Of a DNA stretch of 64,000 bases, positions 27,601 to 37,667 are shown piece after piece (position 1 is the stretch's first letter; every line of letters starts with the position of its first letter). The notes beneath the pieces were generated by a model. The model saw only the letters and a list, made by a program, of their open reading frames with translations, ran no database searches and had not been told where the DNA came from. Both the position numbers and the translations under genes were made by a program. This DNA is from Chrysomallon squamiferum (lineage: Eukaryota > Mollusca > Gastropoda > Neomphalida > Peltospiridae), in contig CM022674.1 of NCBI GenBank assembly GCA_012295275.1, positions 11,800,864 to 11,864,863 on the forward strand. Reading direction: 5' to 3'.

Positions 27601-28665
27601 AAATGTTCTTTATTATTATTTTATTTAAATTTGGTAATAATATTTATTTTTATTTTTTATTGTTTTATTTTAAAAAATATAATTATTTTATTTTTTATTT
27701 AGTTAAATTGTATAATAATAAAACAAAATTTAAATTATTTATTAGTTTTGTTTAAATTTTGTAATAATTTGATTTAATTTGATTATTATTATTTTATTCT
27801 GCTGTCATTTCATTTTCTTTATTTTTCCTTATTTAAAAAAAAAAAAAAAAATGTTTTTATTTATTTATTTGTTCGTTTGTTTGTGACAGACAAATGGCTA
27901 AAGACAAACAGCTGGACAGAGTGTTGGAACACATTCGAGATCATGCAGCAAACAGAGATGTGTGGGACATGGCCGACCAAGGTAAAAACATTTTATATCT
28001 TACTTTTCTTATTGAGAGAAAGAAAAATAAACAGAGAGGGAAAATAACAAAAAAACAAACAAATGAAAGATGGCTAAAGAGAAAGAAAAAATAAATGAAA
28101 CATAGAAAGAAAACAGAAATGAGAATAGGCAAAAATGAGAAAACGAGAAAGAAAAAAATGAAGGAAAGACAGAATGAATGAGAAAGAAAGAATGAAAAAC
28201 AAAACACATTATTGTTTTAAACTGTTTATCTTGTATCTGGTATTAAATTGATTAATAATTTATTATCAGAATGTATTTGACCAAGTATATATTTTATGAA
28301 ATAATTTGTGACTTGTATTTCAAGATTATATTTGTCCAAATCAAGTACTTCAGTGTTCTGAGTGAAAACATTTAATGATCAATTAAAGAAATTTAAACAT
28401 TTTAATTTTGAATTAAGGACTTCAAGTGATGAATTAAAGACATTTAAATTTAAACATTTTAATTTTGAATTAAGGACTTCAAGTGATGAATTCTGCAGAC
28501 GAACTCGCTGGACTTCCAACACTTTCCACTCTGGAGAAACTCAACAAGATGGATGACAAGATAATGTTTGGGTCAAGGACATCATTGAGTTCAGGGGTCG
28601 TAGGTCAACATAGTGGCAGCAATACATCAGGATCAGTTTCCGACTTCAAGAAAGGAATCAACTGA
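3820..28665 (+). CDS. Ubiquitin-like, four-TM, armadillo-repeat protein (17 exons)
   Basis: Exons: 3820-3942, 5559-5612, 18886-19098, 19678-19818, 20592-20746, 21224-21317, 21655-21798, 22404-22480, 23218-23307, 23726-23825, 24224-24372, 25078-25205, 25799-25908, 26575-26679, 27235-27365, 27890-27981, 28499-28665. All junctions are GT-AG, phases agree throughout, and the total is 2073 nt (690 residues). Residues 1-59 are acidic, then very basic (ending MRKRKR). Residues 60-130 look like a ubiquitin-like fold, with LRYKGQFLRD and TLEDYDIGDNAIVKMVP. Four hydrophobic stretches follow at about 178-193, 199-215, 234-258 and 280-303. From about 309 to 640 lie armadillo-type helical repeats (LDVLISMALCRDETTQEHAV, GGVRTLTAVLHSQHPRVMQE). 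The C-terminal 55 residues are Ser/Gly-rich. The role is unknown; domain content suggests a membrane-tethered scaffold. The first two exons are the least certain, being 13 kb from exon 3. Exon 3 has no upstream in-frame ATG, so some 5' exon must exist. Confidence 0.8.
7620..7990 (+). pseudogene. Duplicated SRPRB promoter and first exon (copy 1)
   Basis: The segment matches the 5' end of the intact SRPRB gene (33140-37930, minus) but lies in opposite orientation. Its exon-like part, 7888-7984, is 97 nt, exactly as long as real exon 1, starts MNYISKIVHCLAKHDPTSIG and keeps the GTATAC donor. The membrane helix has gained Glu and Arg (VAEVIRIF against IAVVIGIL), and no other SRPRB exons follow on this strand. 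It lies within intron 2 of the UBL/ARM gene. A fragment left by segmental duplication is the best reading. Confidence 0.7.
8489..8725. repeat. Imperfect tandem duplication, about 141 bp unit, with ATTT tracts
   Basis: The phrase CTTATTTAAAACTA(C/G)CATAATG followed by GAGTCAAATTAAAG occurs at about 8500 and again at about 8640. Each is followed by an ATT/ATTT tract. This is simple local duplication inside the intron, with no coding signal. Confidence 0.7.
9181..9963. mobile_element. Tigger/pogo-like DNA transposon, internally deleted (783 bp)
   Basis: The left end starts CAGTGGTACCTTGTCTTACG and the right end, reverse-complemented, starts CAGTGGTACTGGGACTTACG. These terminal inverted repeats are flanked by TA on both sides (9179-9180 and 9964-9965), the target duplication of the Tc1/mariner/pogo superfamily. 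The interior holds the broken start of a Tigger-type transposase on the minus strand. It is non-autonomous and sits in intron 2 of the UBL/ARM gene. Confidence 0.85.
9460..9690 (-). pseudogene. Tigger-type transposase N-terminal fragment, broken
   Basis: The minus strand reads MDPKKVSAKECAEKKQ, then IKLKLEFIEKHERGVHVVDL, matching the helix-turn-helix start of Tigger/jerky/CENP-B-like transposases (typically SxKECAEKK and IIEKHERGVxVxDLA). A stop codon follows the Arg after DLA; the frame then continues YKQGTSTIRTILKLKESIKA. Homology ends there and no DDE domain remains. It lies within the TIR-bounded element at 9181-9963. Confidence 0.75.
11101..11168. repeat. (CT)n microsatellite
   Basis: About 34 uninterrupted CT units in the 3' flank of copy A. 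The matching place downstream of copy B (43887-43944) carries a (GA)n tract, the same repeat read from the other strand, so the tract predates the duplication. Confidence 0.95.
12207..12370. repeat. Third copy of an intron-1 fragment plus AAT tract
   Basis: Starts gagttacccacggattagtg and runs about 110 bp into an AAT microsatellite. The same block occurs in intron 1 of copy D (about 803-942) and copy A (about 16885-17030), in the same plus-strand orientation. Here it lies downstream of copy A, so it is either a dispersed repeat or debris of another family copy. Confidence 0.55.
12757..17546 (-). CDS. Copy A of Ser/Thr-rich single-pass membrane protein family (4 exons)
   Basis: Exons in transcript order: 17510-17546, 14714-15359, 13975-14172, 12757-13510. 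Phases agree and the sum is 1635 nt (544 residues). The product begins with a signal peptide (MENIFCIILLGI, then VVGVSHVS). A Ser/Thr-rich mucin-like ectodomain runs to about residue 144 and includes two and a half repeats of about 28 residues (SSQTTST.PNTT...TATTATTSS). A membrane helix lies at about 145-167. The acidic Lys/Glu/Ser-rich tail carries DDACTVDLSSAEENTSS and EFVVVDLNSPDECS. The last exon is a fusion of exons 4 and 5 of the sister copies, joined by a deletion and still open. The gene is nested, antisense, in intron 2 of the UBL/ARM gene. I do not recognise the family outside this window; function is unknown. Confidence 0.75.
13750..13974. repeat. (ACT)n/(CCACTA)n microsatellite in copy A intron 3
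   Basis: Dense ACT-type trinucleotides fill intron 3 from about 13560 and reach the exon 3 donor at 13974. The same repeat, read as GTA on the coding strand, fills parts of the matching introns in copies B and C. It makes long simple-sequence open frames on both strands that are not genes. Confidence 0.9.
14205..14268. repeat. (AAT)n microsatellite beside exon 3 of copy A
   Basis: About 21 AAT units immediately upstream, on the coding strand, of the exon 3 acceptor at 14173. Copy C has the same tract (49897-49951) at the same place. More ACT-rich simple sequence follows to about 14500. Confidence 0.9.
14636..14681. repeat. (GT)n microsatellite just after the exon 2 donor of copy A
   Basis: About 23 GT units. 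Read on the coding strand it is (CA)n starting about 30 bp after the exon 2 donor, as in copy C (49467-49509). Confidence 0.95.
15510..15725 (-). other. Conserved block of intron 1, copy A
   Basis: Read on the minus strand this block matches 39836-40025 (copy B) and 48500-48700 (copy C), with long stretches nearly unchanged, for example around ATCTTATTGCGAGAGATGTA. It contains TACGTCA-like sequence in B and C and lies about 150-350 bp before exon 2 in each copy. Conservation amid intronic decay suggests a regulatory element or recent common origin. Confidence 0.45.
15785..16160. repeat. CA-rich minisatellite, (CACACACTCACATACACAAA)-like
   Basis: Degenerate CA-based units of about 14-20 bp fill part of intron 1 of copy A. 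They create open frames of His/Thr/Ser in several phases that have no other coding support. Confidence 0.85.
16328..16381. repeat. (CA)n microsatellite
   Basis: About 27 CA units in intron 1 of copy A. Confidence 0.95.
16676..16830. repeat. Shrunken 27-bp array with its flank, intron 1 of copy A
   Basis: The left flank (cacttagcttacaccaggaa and beyond) matches the flanks of the big arrays in copies D and C, but only about two degenerate GATATCACATGACTG-type units remain. The following block (about 16840-17030) matches copy D at about 750-942. Confidence 0.7.
17090..17132. repeat. (GT)n microsatellite
   Basis: About 21 GT units in intron 1 of copy A, near the position of a shorter GT tract in copy D (about 1055-1072). 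Confidence 0.95.
17600..17770 (-). promoter_or_regulatory. Promoter of copy A
   Basis: On the minus strand: SOX-like ATTGTT, NK2-like TCAAGTGG (17734-17741), TATA box near 17702-17709, and a CRE-like site decayed to GATGTCAC about 50 bp further down. The order matches the promoters of D, B and C. The predicted transcription start is near 17675. Confidence 0.5.
18050..18372 (+). pseudogene. Duplicated SRPRB promoter and first exon (copy 2, decayed)
   Basis: The segment matches the region around 7620-7990 and the SRPRB 5' end. The exon-like part starts at 18287 with MNYIYKVCP and meets a stop at once; later sequence still resembles SIGILIAVV out of frame. It lies head-to-head with copy A (ATG at 17546, opposite strand), about 740 bp apart. 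The intact SRPRB/copy B pair shows the same arrangement. Confidence 0.7.
18545..18585. promoter_or_regulatory. ETS plus CRE promoter-like cluster
   Basis: Contains CTTCCG (ETS-type) and GGTGACGTCATCG (CRE/ATF-type) within about 25 bp, a pairing common in TATA-less housekeeping promoters. It lies about 300 bp before exon 3 of the UBL/ARM gene, so it could be an alternative promoter, but no clear first exon was found. Confidence 0.3.
21540..21646. repeat. (ATT)n microsatellite abutting an exon acceptor
   Basis: ATT units run up to the acceptor at 21653-21654 and serve as most of its pyrimidine-poor tract. The exon after it (21655-21798) is well supported by phase and by its membrane helix. Confidence 0.9.
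22700..23190. repeat. 63-bp minisatellite with two-unit higher-order pattern, UBL/ARM intron 8
   Basis: Units contain aaccactgcataattatg, attctaacatttgtatccat and a cacaaatcactttatt tail. The first copies are partial and scattered; the last four are regular at 63 bp. They alternate between gatgatt...catcaacac and ggtgatt...catctacac forms, a 126-bp higher-order unit. The array stops about 30 bp before the exon 9 acceptor. Confidence 0.85.
23960..24222. repeat. T/ATTT low-complexity tract before exon 11 of the UBL/ARM gene
   Basis: ATTT units and a long T run fill the intron up to the CAG acceptor at 24221-24223. Similar ATTT-rich stretches follow exons 12 and 14 (25206-25390, 26680-26830). 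No coding content. Confidence 0.85.
28396..28492. repeat. Duplicated 40-bp segment at the last acceptor of the UBL/ARM gene
   Basis: The phrase acattttaattttgaatta, then aggacttcaagtgatgaatt, occurs twice, 57 bp apart. The second copy ends 6 bp before the acceptor CAG at 28496-28498. The duplication therefore reshaped the region where the branch point should lie. Confidence 0.75.
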
Positions 28666-30877
28666 ACACTTTTTAAAAACAAATTATTTAACCTTTTCAG
28701 GACAATTGTAGCATTTTATTTAATAGTTATACTGTAGCTATTTGACACAGAACTGTGATATTTACATTTATTTTTGTTTTTTAAGTTTTATTTTACTAAA
28801 TCATTCTTGTATTAATTATTACAGACATTGTGAAAACAGCAATTTCATTTAAATTTGTACATAAAAATGTATACTTAATCTAATAGATTACTAATTCTCC
28901 ATTCAACACTATTTATTTTCTATCAGATATTTTATAATTAATTATTTCTTTTATTTAATATTATATATGTGCCTTTTCTTTACCAGTTTAGATTGTTTTT
29001 AATTTTTTAATTAATATATCTTTACCTGTTACTTTGAAATTTACAAATTTTGAATTAAAATTAAAAGAAACGTTAGACAATTTTATTTTTACATAGTTTC
29101 TAACAGTTATAGAAATTACAATGGGTTGAATTTGTTTTGGTTTGACATTTTTTAAATTTGACAAAAATATTTTGACATTAAATTACTAAGTTTTGTAATA
29201 TTTATTTTTTACATAGTTTTAATATTATAGAAAAAAGTTACACCCAGGTTGAAATGTTTTAGTTTGACATCAAATGTGACAAAAAAATTTTTATAAAAAC
29301 CTAATTTGTTATTTTCATAATTTATATTTGCAAACTAATAATGGCCATTTTGTAAAATAATGATCGCCAAAATGCTAGATAATGGTGGCCAATGTGCAGA
29401 CAAAAAGTGGCAAGTATACAAATAATAAGCTGGCAATATACAAACTAATAACAGTGGTTTGCAAAGTAATGAAGACAAATTCACAGATTAAAAATGGCCA
29501 GTCAACAACAAAATTCTAATGATACTCTAAAACTCTTCAACCTGCTTTGATTCACAAATACTGGTGATGGGTTTGTTTGAATAATTTACACTTTTTTATG
29601 TAGTGATTTTGATTTTACCATTGATATTCCAGCATAACAAAAAATCTAAAATAAAATATAATATTTACCTAATCATACTCACAAATACAACAATTAATTT
29701 GATGAGAAAGAAACAAAAAAAAAAGCATCTGGGATTGTGTAAACAATGATTTGAAAATAAACTGAATAACACATGACAAAACTGGTTTTGTACAAAATGT
29801 GTCCCCATGTTGAACAAATTAATTTTAGTCAACAAATTTTTTTGCTTCATTATAATGACATTAATCATTTCTGGATTGTACCAATTTAAAAATCAAATTT
29901 CACATTAAAAAACCCCAAATTAAATGAATGTGGAGTTGAATAATATAATATTTTTCTGTTTCAAGCTTTTTGTCATTTGTCTTACTGAAGTTTGTTCAGT
30001 ATATTCCATATCACAAATGTTGGCCTTTTACAATAGGCAGATTTATAGCTTTTTTTTTTTTTCATATTCTCAGACTACAGAATTTTTTTTATTTTTTTAT
30101 TATTTTTATTTTTTTGTTTGTTGTAATATTTATCAGCTGAGCAAATTGTGATTTTTTTGTGATATTTGGTGATATGAATGTTATAAAATTATTATTTACA
30201 ATTCATCAGTGATATCCGATTTTTATTTATAACTTTTATTACAAAATAAAGTTTATTTGTAAACATTTGTTGTTATTTATTTGTTCAAATAAAATATATA
30301 TCTGTTTGTTATCTTTAAAATTAATTTTTCATTATCAGCCTATAAATCTGAATAATTTTTGTAATACAATTTGATATTTTCATTCATACTTGTGGGAATT
30401 TTTTTTTTTTTTTTTTTAATCATAAAATTATAAAAACAATCCCAGGTTGAATGCATCACCACCATTTTGTTTTCTTTACTGTTTTTACACAACAAACAGT
30501 ACAGATGCATGTTCTGAATTTATAAAAGTCCTGAGCATTTAAATCACATTAATGCTAAACTAACAAAAGGTTGGTGTGTCTGCAACAACTGGAATATAAT
30601 AAAGGTTATTAAATGATTTATATTTTAACATACAATAAAGAAATGTAAAAGAATAAAATCATTCACTCCATGGACTAGGCTGAAACTTAGAAAATATTAC
30701 ATGTGATCCTACTGAGTTTTTTGGAGCCATGGTTGGAATGCAAAATAGACAAATGACTGCTTCAGTGCCTGTTAAGACTCAGTTTAGTGTATTTTCATCT
30801 TCTGCAACCTTAGTTGCTGGATTGGAGCTGATGTTGATACAGCTTTTTAAAGTGAAATTCAAAGACAGTATTTAGAT
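28666..30877. other. 3' untranslated region and downstream flank of the UBL/ARM gene
   Basis: AT-rich sequence without recognisable coding content. The first strong AATAAA near the end of a plausible 3' UTR is at about 30245; earlier minor signals exist. I see no gene in this stretch. Confidence 0.4.
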
Positions 30878-31140
30878 CAGGGGTCTCAAACTCGAGGAAA
30901 GAAAAGAGCCATTATGTACTCAAGAACAGGTGCAGCAGGAATAACGGTGTGGAATAAGGGTGTGGAATAGGGAGGTGTGGGTGTTACAGACGCTACACAA
31001 CAAAGCTGATAAGTAAATAAATGTAATACATCAAGTGAATATTAAATCTTAGATTCTGGAATATGGCAATGACAGAATGATTCCACATGAAAACAACAAG
31101 ACACATACAATTAGTCATTGGGCTGCATCCTTCAGCCCTG
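30878..31140. mobile_element. hAT-type MITE, 263 bp, with perfect 8-bp target duplication
   Basis: The element begins CAGGGGTCTCAAACTCGAGG and ends CATCCTTCAGCCCTG, giving short terminal inverted repeats (CAGGG/CCCTG) of hAT style. The 8-bp sequence ATTTAGAT flanks it exactly on both sides (30870-30877 and 31141-31148). There is no coding capacity, so it depended on another element for movement. The intact duplication suggests fairly recent insertion. Confidence 0.85.
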
Positions 31141-31148
31141 ATTTAGAT

Positions 31149-33139
31149 ATTTGTAGACTACACAGATTTATTCAAACATATGTGCTGTTTTGTCCTAACC
31201 TTTGTCATATAGTTTATTTATTTGTGAAATGAAATCACATACTCAAACATCAGCTACAAACTGACGAGGACCACAAACTTTTGTTTAAACCAGTAGACAA
31301 GAATACTAATTTTTATTCAACATCACTGATGTGGTTATCATCGTCAGATGTTTAATGTTTTTGACCTGTGTTAGAAAGAGAGCATACCCAGATATCATAC
31401 TGAAGATTTTTTTACTTACAATGATCACTATAATACTGTGGCCAGTAATGTTCAAACATTTATGAAACTTTCTTCACCATTTTTTTAATTCTTACTATTA
31501 TTTATTTATTTATTACTGAGAAGCAATTAGATGCTTTTTGTCTTTTCTTTAGTTTTAATACATGTGTTAGCTTTCAGTTTCATATTTTCTTGTTAAGATG
31601 ACAAAAAAGCAAAACAACACCCACACATTTCATAAATTTAAATTTTTATAAAGGCAAACCAGTATTTCTTAAGACAAGCATGTTTCAGTGTTATTCTCTA
31701 ACAAACACACAAATATCTGAGATTTCGACAACCCATACCAACAAAGACATTTGGCAAATCCTTAAACACAAACTGACAAAAAAAAAAAAAAAAAAAGAAA
31801 AAAACACAAACAAAAACAGCCAACACTAATATCATGGTACTTCTACAAAATCCAAATAAAATCAAAATTCTAATTGGTCTACTAAACAACTTAAATTTCT
31901 TTTTCTCTCAAACTGCTGAAAAACAAAAAAGGCCTCAATTTAACAAAATCAAATTATATTAATTTCAAAATATGGTGCTCAAAATATCAGGGAATGTACA
32001 GACTACACTATAAAGTTAATTTTACATTTCTGTTTTTCCTGCGACTTTCAGAAACTATTTAGTTACTCTTATCATCTTGCTTATCTTATTTAATTTCTTC
32101 ATTCATAACCTAGATGTCTAGATCATGTCAAGTAGGTATTACATGTATTTCTTTATGAAATATGGTCTTATGTAACATAATACAGTAATATTTATTTAAT
32201 ATCATATACAAATAAATAAATAAAATATGTTAACTTATGACAGTGGTGTCTGTGTTTATGAAAAATACTGATAAAATTAAAATATTTAACAATGACTTTA
32301 ATAACTTCCATGGAATACTAGCATTTATTAATGTTCAAATATAATTTTCATACAATAAACCAATTACAGAATGTTTAAGACATTGTGAAGTTGATAAACA
32401 TGAAAGAGAAACCAAACTTACAAGCAAACACTAAACAACAAACATATTAATGAATGAAAAAATGAGATACGGACAATATTGTTTAATTAATACAAACTCA
32501 TACATGAACTCTAAATAATCTAATTAACTTTTGATTTGAGCAGATTGGAAGAAATCCAAAGTGAGATTTTACAGATGGATAAAATGAGGCAAGTTTTACA
32601 TTACCATTTCATTCATCCAAATATGTAAACATAACATATTTAGTAATATTCAAAAACATGTACACCTTAATGAGATAAGCTCATCTTATTACCTGTATCA
32701 TCCAACTGAAGAATAATCAGAGATGAATTTTTTTTAAAATAATTAATATAACTGTTCAGAATTTATATGATTAACATAGTTCAGAACAGTGAAAGGGTTA
32801 AAAAGCTAATCAAGAGCTATGTATTTGAAACTAGCCATTACTGGCACATATACTAAAAATTACTCTAACTGTACTGAATATTAGTTTAATGTAATTTTTA
32901 TTATCCAGACAAAATTTTAGAACTGGTATTTTTTGCCCTCAAAAGTGACTGAATAAGTCATCTTGTTACCAGCGTAAATATATTACAAATTAAGGTGTTA
33001 AGTTCTAAATATTAATTTCTCTCGTTTCAGCCTCCCCCACCCATTTCACACAAACACAGCTCCAAGCGTAATTTTCCTGCAATTCCTTTGATGCAACCAG
33101 ACTGTATTTAATGATTTACACCCTGTGTGGATTAAAAGA
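31149..33139. other. Convergent intergenic region between the UBL/ARM gene and SRPRB
   Basis: The part near 33139 is expected to hold the SRPRB 3' UTR; minus-strand AATAAA candidates include one at about 32897-32902. Otherwise I see only AT-rich sequence, a short A run near 31780 and no coding signal. Confidence 0.4.
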
Positions 33140-36100
33140 TTAACCCACTCGCTCAATCCACTGGATTATTTCATTCAGCTTAATGCTATCCTCATTCAGG
33201 CCTTGAAGGCTGCACTCAGCAAACTCCACGCGCAAAGGTTTCAGATCGGAAAACTCGAAATCCTTGTTTCTCTTACCCAAGTAGCAGTTATTGTTTGCAG
33301 AAGAGTTGTCTGTCCCTTGAAGTGCAGCAGCCTTTGTAACCCTCAAATTGTTCCTTTGAAATAAAAGAAATAACTGCATCAGTGAAGAGAAATAAAGAGA
33401 ACTGTGAGTAAATCAGTTTTGTTTGCTCAATAAATCTGTTTAAAAAACTTCAGTTGTTATTTTAGCAAGGTATAAACATATACATGAAGGGCTAGTAACA
33501 GCAAGGAAACAAATTTGGATCACAGAGTAATAGATGTTGATAAAAGAATAGCTGAACCAGTGTAAATCATATTTAGTTCTGTTCATCAACAGCTTTTTGT
33601 GTAAAGGAAATTTGTTAGGAAACCAAAAACATTTTCAAAAAGAATAAAAAATAAAATTTACTAAAATGGGAGAAATAAGAGGAATATTAATAATGTATGC
33701 ATCTCTTTCTCTCTCTCTCATTCACTGTACACAGACATATATTAATATTATTAATATTATTAATAAAAATAATTACAATAAAAATATACATTTTGACCTC
33801 TACTCACATTTCTTTTTCCAGGTTGCTCTGTATAACTTTGGCACTTTTAGTGAGAGTTTTGTCCTGTTTGTTACAGGCAATAAGAACTGGTGGGGCGCAG
33901 CTGGAAATTACACTGTCACTCAAAACAGTGTAGAGAAACCTGAATAAATCATTAAATTAAATAAATAATAAATTAGTTTATTAAATCTGAATAAATTAAT
34001 AAATTACATCAATAATAAATAACTTCATGAAATCTGAATAAATCAACAAATTAAACAATTCTTAAATAAGTTCACTTTTACATTATCTTTCAGCAGGGGT
34101 CAGTATTGATGCTATGAAAAACAAAAACATTCTGTGGCCTACTCTTATAAATTAGCAGCCAAAGATATTTTGCATGCTCCTTCCCACAGGTTGGAAGATC
34201 ATAAACTGGCTTTTCATCACTCAAAACAGTGCAGAGAAAGCTTGAATAAACCAGTAAAGTAAATCAGTAACTAACACATAACTGGTTCGAATGGGAAAAG
34301 CATGCACACCAGCAGAACTAAGAAGAATTGATCTATCACACCTCAGAGCTGCATTTCTCTAACTACAAACAAATAATATAGAATTTTCTTATCAAAAATA
34401 ATATTTTACAGTCTTCTGTCATGTGGGTTTTTTTTTTCTGTCTGTCTAGATGTCAATAAAATAAATATTGCTGCTAATGGGTAACAATGCAAAACAGGAA
34501 ATGAATTTTCATAAACTATTTTTTAATTTCGAAGTATCTTTTAACCATTAACAACATATTTTTTTAATAAGTGACATTTTTAAATACTGGTTTCTTCAGG
34601 CTGGGAAGTTTAGGCCCTGAAGAACTGACCCTACAAAACACTTACTTTCAGTTTATAGGAATACACTGAGTTTTGAGTTAGAATTACAAAACAATATTTT
34701 ACTCACTCAGCAACATCTTTTATTTCTTTCTGAAATGTCTCACTGTCAATGACAAAAATGATTGCTCTAAAAAAAAAAAAGAAAAAGAAAAAACATACAT
34801 AAAATAATAATAATAATAACAATAACATAAACAAATAAATTTAAATTAATAAAGTCCATTTTTAAAATTTTGTATTCATTTGTTGTTGTTTTTCTGGTGG
34901 GGAATAATCACTCAGTTTACATCTATGCCTAGTTATCAGAGATCTGATTAAACATATTTTTATTTTTAGTGCAGATATAAAAAGGTCATAAAAAACTGAA
35001 TAAATATACTTTCATTTGTCAAACTTTTCAAATGAACCAATTTATATTTTTATTCTATCAGTAGTTTTCTGCATTCCACAAAACCAGTGAAAATCAAATT
35101 TCATCTTGAGTTTTAAAATCAAACAAAACCAGGACACCTTGAACCTTTATCACATGGCTTATTACCTTCAGGTCATTTTGTTTTTATTTCTCAACTTTCT
35201 CGTTTTTTTATTTTGTTTTTTCAATTTCTACAGGTTTTTTTTTTTTTTTTTTTTTAATAGTGTTATTGTGTTTTTTTAAAAACAAGGAACATCTTCTGTG
35301 ATCACTATGAAAGCATCAGGTATCAAGCTTGAGTATAAAAAATAGTTTAAACTGTTTTATATCTGAAAAGCAGCTGAAATGTAACAAAATATTTAGGAAA
35401 ATATCCACTAACAAATTGTTCACCTAAACTGCAAGATTAGCAAAAACCAATGAATTGTTTCATCTAAGCTTTTTTGAACTTCAAATGAAAGGATACTGTT
35501 CTCTAATTAAGAGAATTCTGATAAAGAGAGATAACTCTACCTGGCCTGTGACTTGTTCTCTTCAAGGTTCTGAATGCGAAGACGTTCATGACCAGGCAAA
35601 TCAATAATCTTTAGATCTCTCTTTTTGAAAAATTAAAAAATCAAAAATTAATTCATAAATAAATAATAACTTAATAACAATTTATAATTAAAAATAAATA
35701 GTAATAAACTAAAAAATAATAAGACAGTAAATAAATTAACAATCAGTAACACTTAAATGACATTTAATAATTAAACCATAAATAAATATTATATTACACT
35801 GAAACAATACAAAGAAAATTTCATTTCTATCAGAATTAAAATTTGTTATTTATAAACTTGCACTATTCACAATTACTTAGGTTTTTTGGTAACTTGCAAC
35901 AGAAGAGTGTGTCAGTAAATTTACTATTTCTTGTCTATTCTAGTTATTAATATCAACAGAATTTTTAATTTTTGTTCAAATGAAATATTCATGACACTTT
36001 GACAAGAGAGGTGCATGACCTAAGTATAGTGTTTATTTGACAGGAATTCAGCAAGTTTCTGATTGAAAAACGTGTGCCAGATGTATGGTGAGTATTTAAA

Positions 36101-37601
36101 AGGAATTTAGCAAGTTTATTTGGGTAAACTGAAATGGGGGTATTTAATATGACAATAACCTGTAAACACTGAGTCTTTGTTAAATGGATGGAGAGTATAT
36201 TGTGAGTAACACAGTAGGCTGTGTCTGTGTGGCAGATAGCTGAGTGAACATGACTGACTCACATTTTGTAATTTTGATAGAATTAAATAAAACTGGTTAT
36301 CACCATGGATACTCACGTCTGTTGAACGTGACGAGTAATTTCCCTCATTTTTCTTTATTGACGTGTAGGTTTCTTTAAATCTGCCATGAGTAAGCTAAAA
36401 TAATAAAAATAATAAATAAATAAATAATAATAATAAAATGGAAATTATCAGATATTTTACAGACCCTGGAACAATGCAGGAACAACAGATTTTCAAAGAA
36501 TTTTGATTAATTAGAATACTTTAAAACACACATTCAAAAACAGTTATGTGGCTAACTACTAGTGTATATTATTATTTTTATCTTATGAATTATAAAATAT
36601 TTCAAAACCTTTTTTTGGTGGGGGCTGATGAATGTAGACTTTAAAAATTTTGTTAATTTATACACATGAATGCTAGAGATTAATTCAAAAATAACTTCTA
36701 AAATTTATCCCTGTCTGGGTAACAAAACAATACACTGAATTATAATTTTTCAGTCATATTCCAAAACAAATGCAAATATGCCAATTCAATTATGGACAAA
36801 TGAGAACATTGATATTAAAAATCAGACAAATACTTACAAAAGAGAAGGAACTTTTTTTTTTTTAAAGTTCCCAATGAAAACAGATAGTTACAAATATAGA
36901 AAAAGAAATATATCTTAATTTAAATATATATTTAAAAAAAAATCATTAATGAAAGAAAACAAAACAATAAAAAAGCACAAAATCTTACCCAACTAAACAA
37001 CAAAGTTTTTCCTGCTCCACAAATTCCCAGCACTAGGACACCTTTTTTACTTGTGACTCTACCAGTCAAATAAAACACCAACACTAATAAAAAATTTATA
37101 AAAAATAAATAATAAATAATATATATTGAGTATAATTTTTAACACTAACAAAAACATGTTATCACAATGTAATAGGACCAACCATTTTTTGAAATTTTGC
37201 AGTAGATTAAGCTTAAACTATCAGTTACAACATCAAGACAATAATTCAGTATTTATATTATATATTGGCTATATATTTCCTAACTCAGTAAATAATATCA
37301 TTAAAAGATGTTGGTAATGCACAGCAGATTACTATTGTTAATATTAAACTGATACAAGACTGTAGACTTACAAGTTACAGTTTAGCAGGGTAATATGGTA
37401 TCTATAATTACAAATCTAATTAAAAATTAAATTTAATTTCTCACTACATAAAACAAATATAAACTGTTTGATAAATAATCAGAACAAAATTATATTTTAA
37501 TTACTTCATGGATTATTCAGTTGACATTATAAATTAATGAAAATGTATTTTGATTACAAGTCACTTAGTTACTGTTTAAATATTAATATTTTAAATAATA
37601 A

Positions 37602-37667
<66 letters not shown>

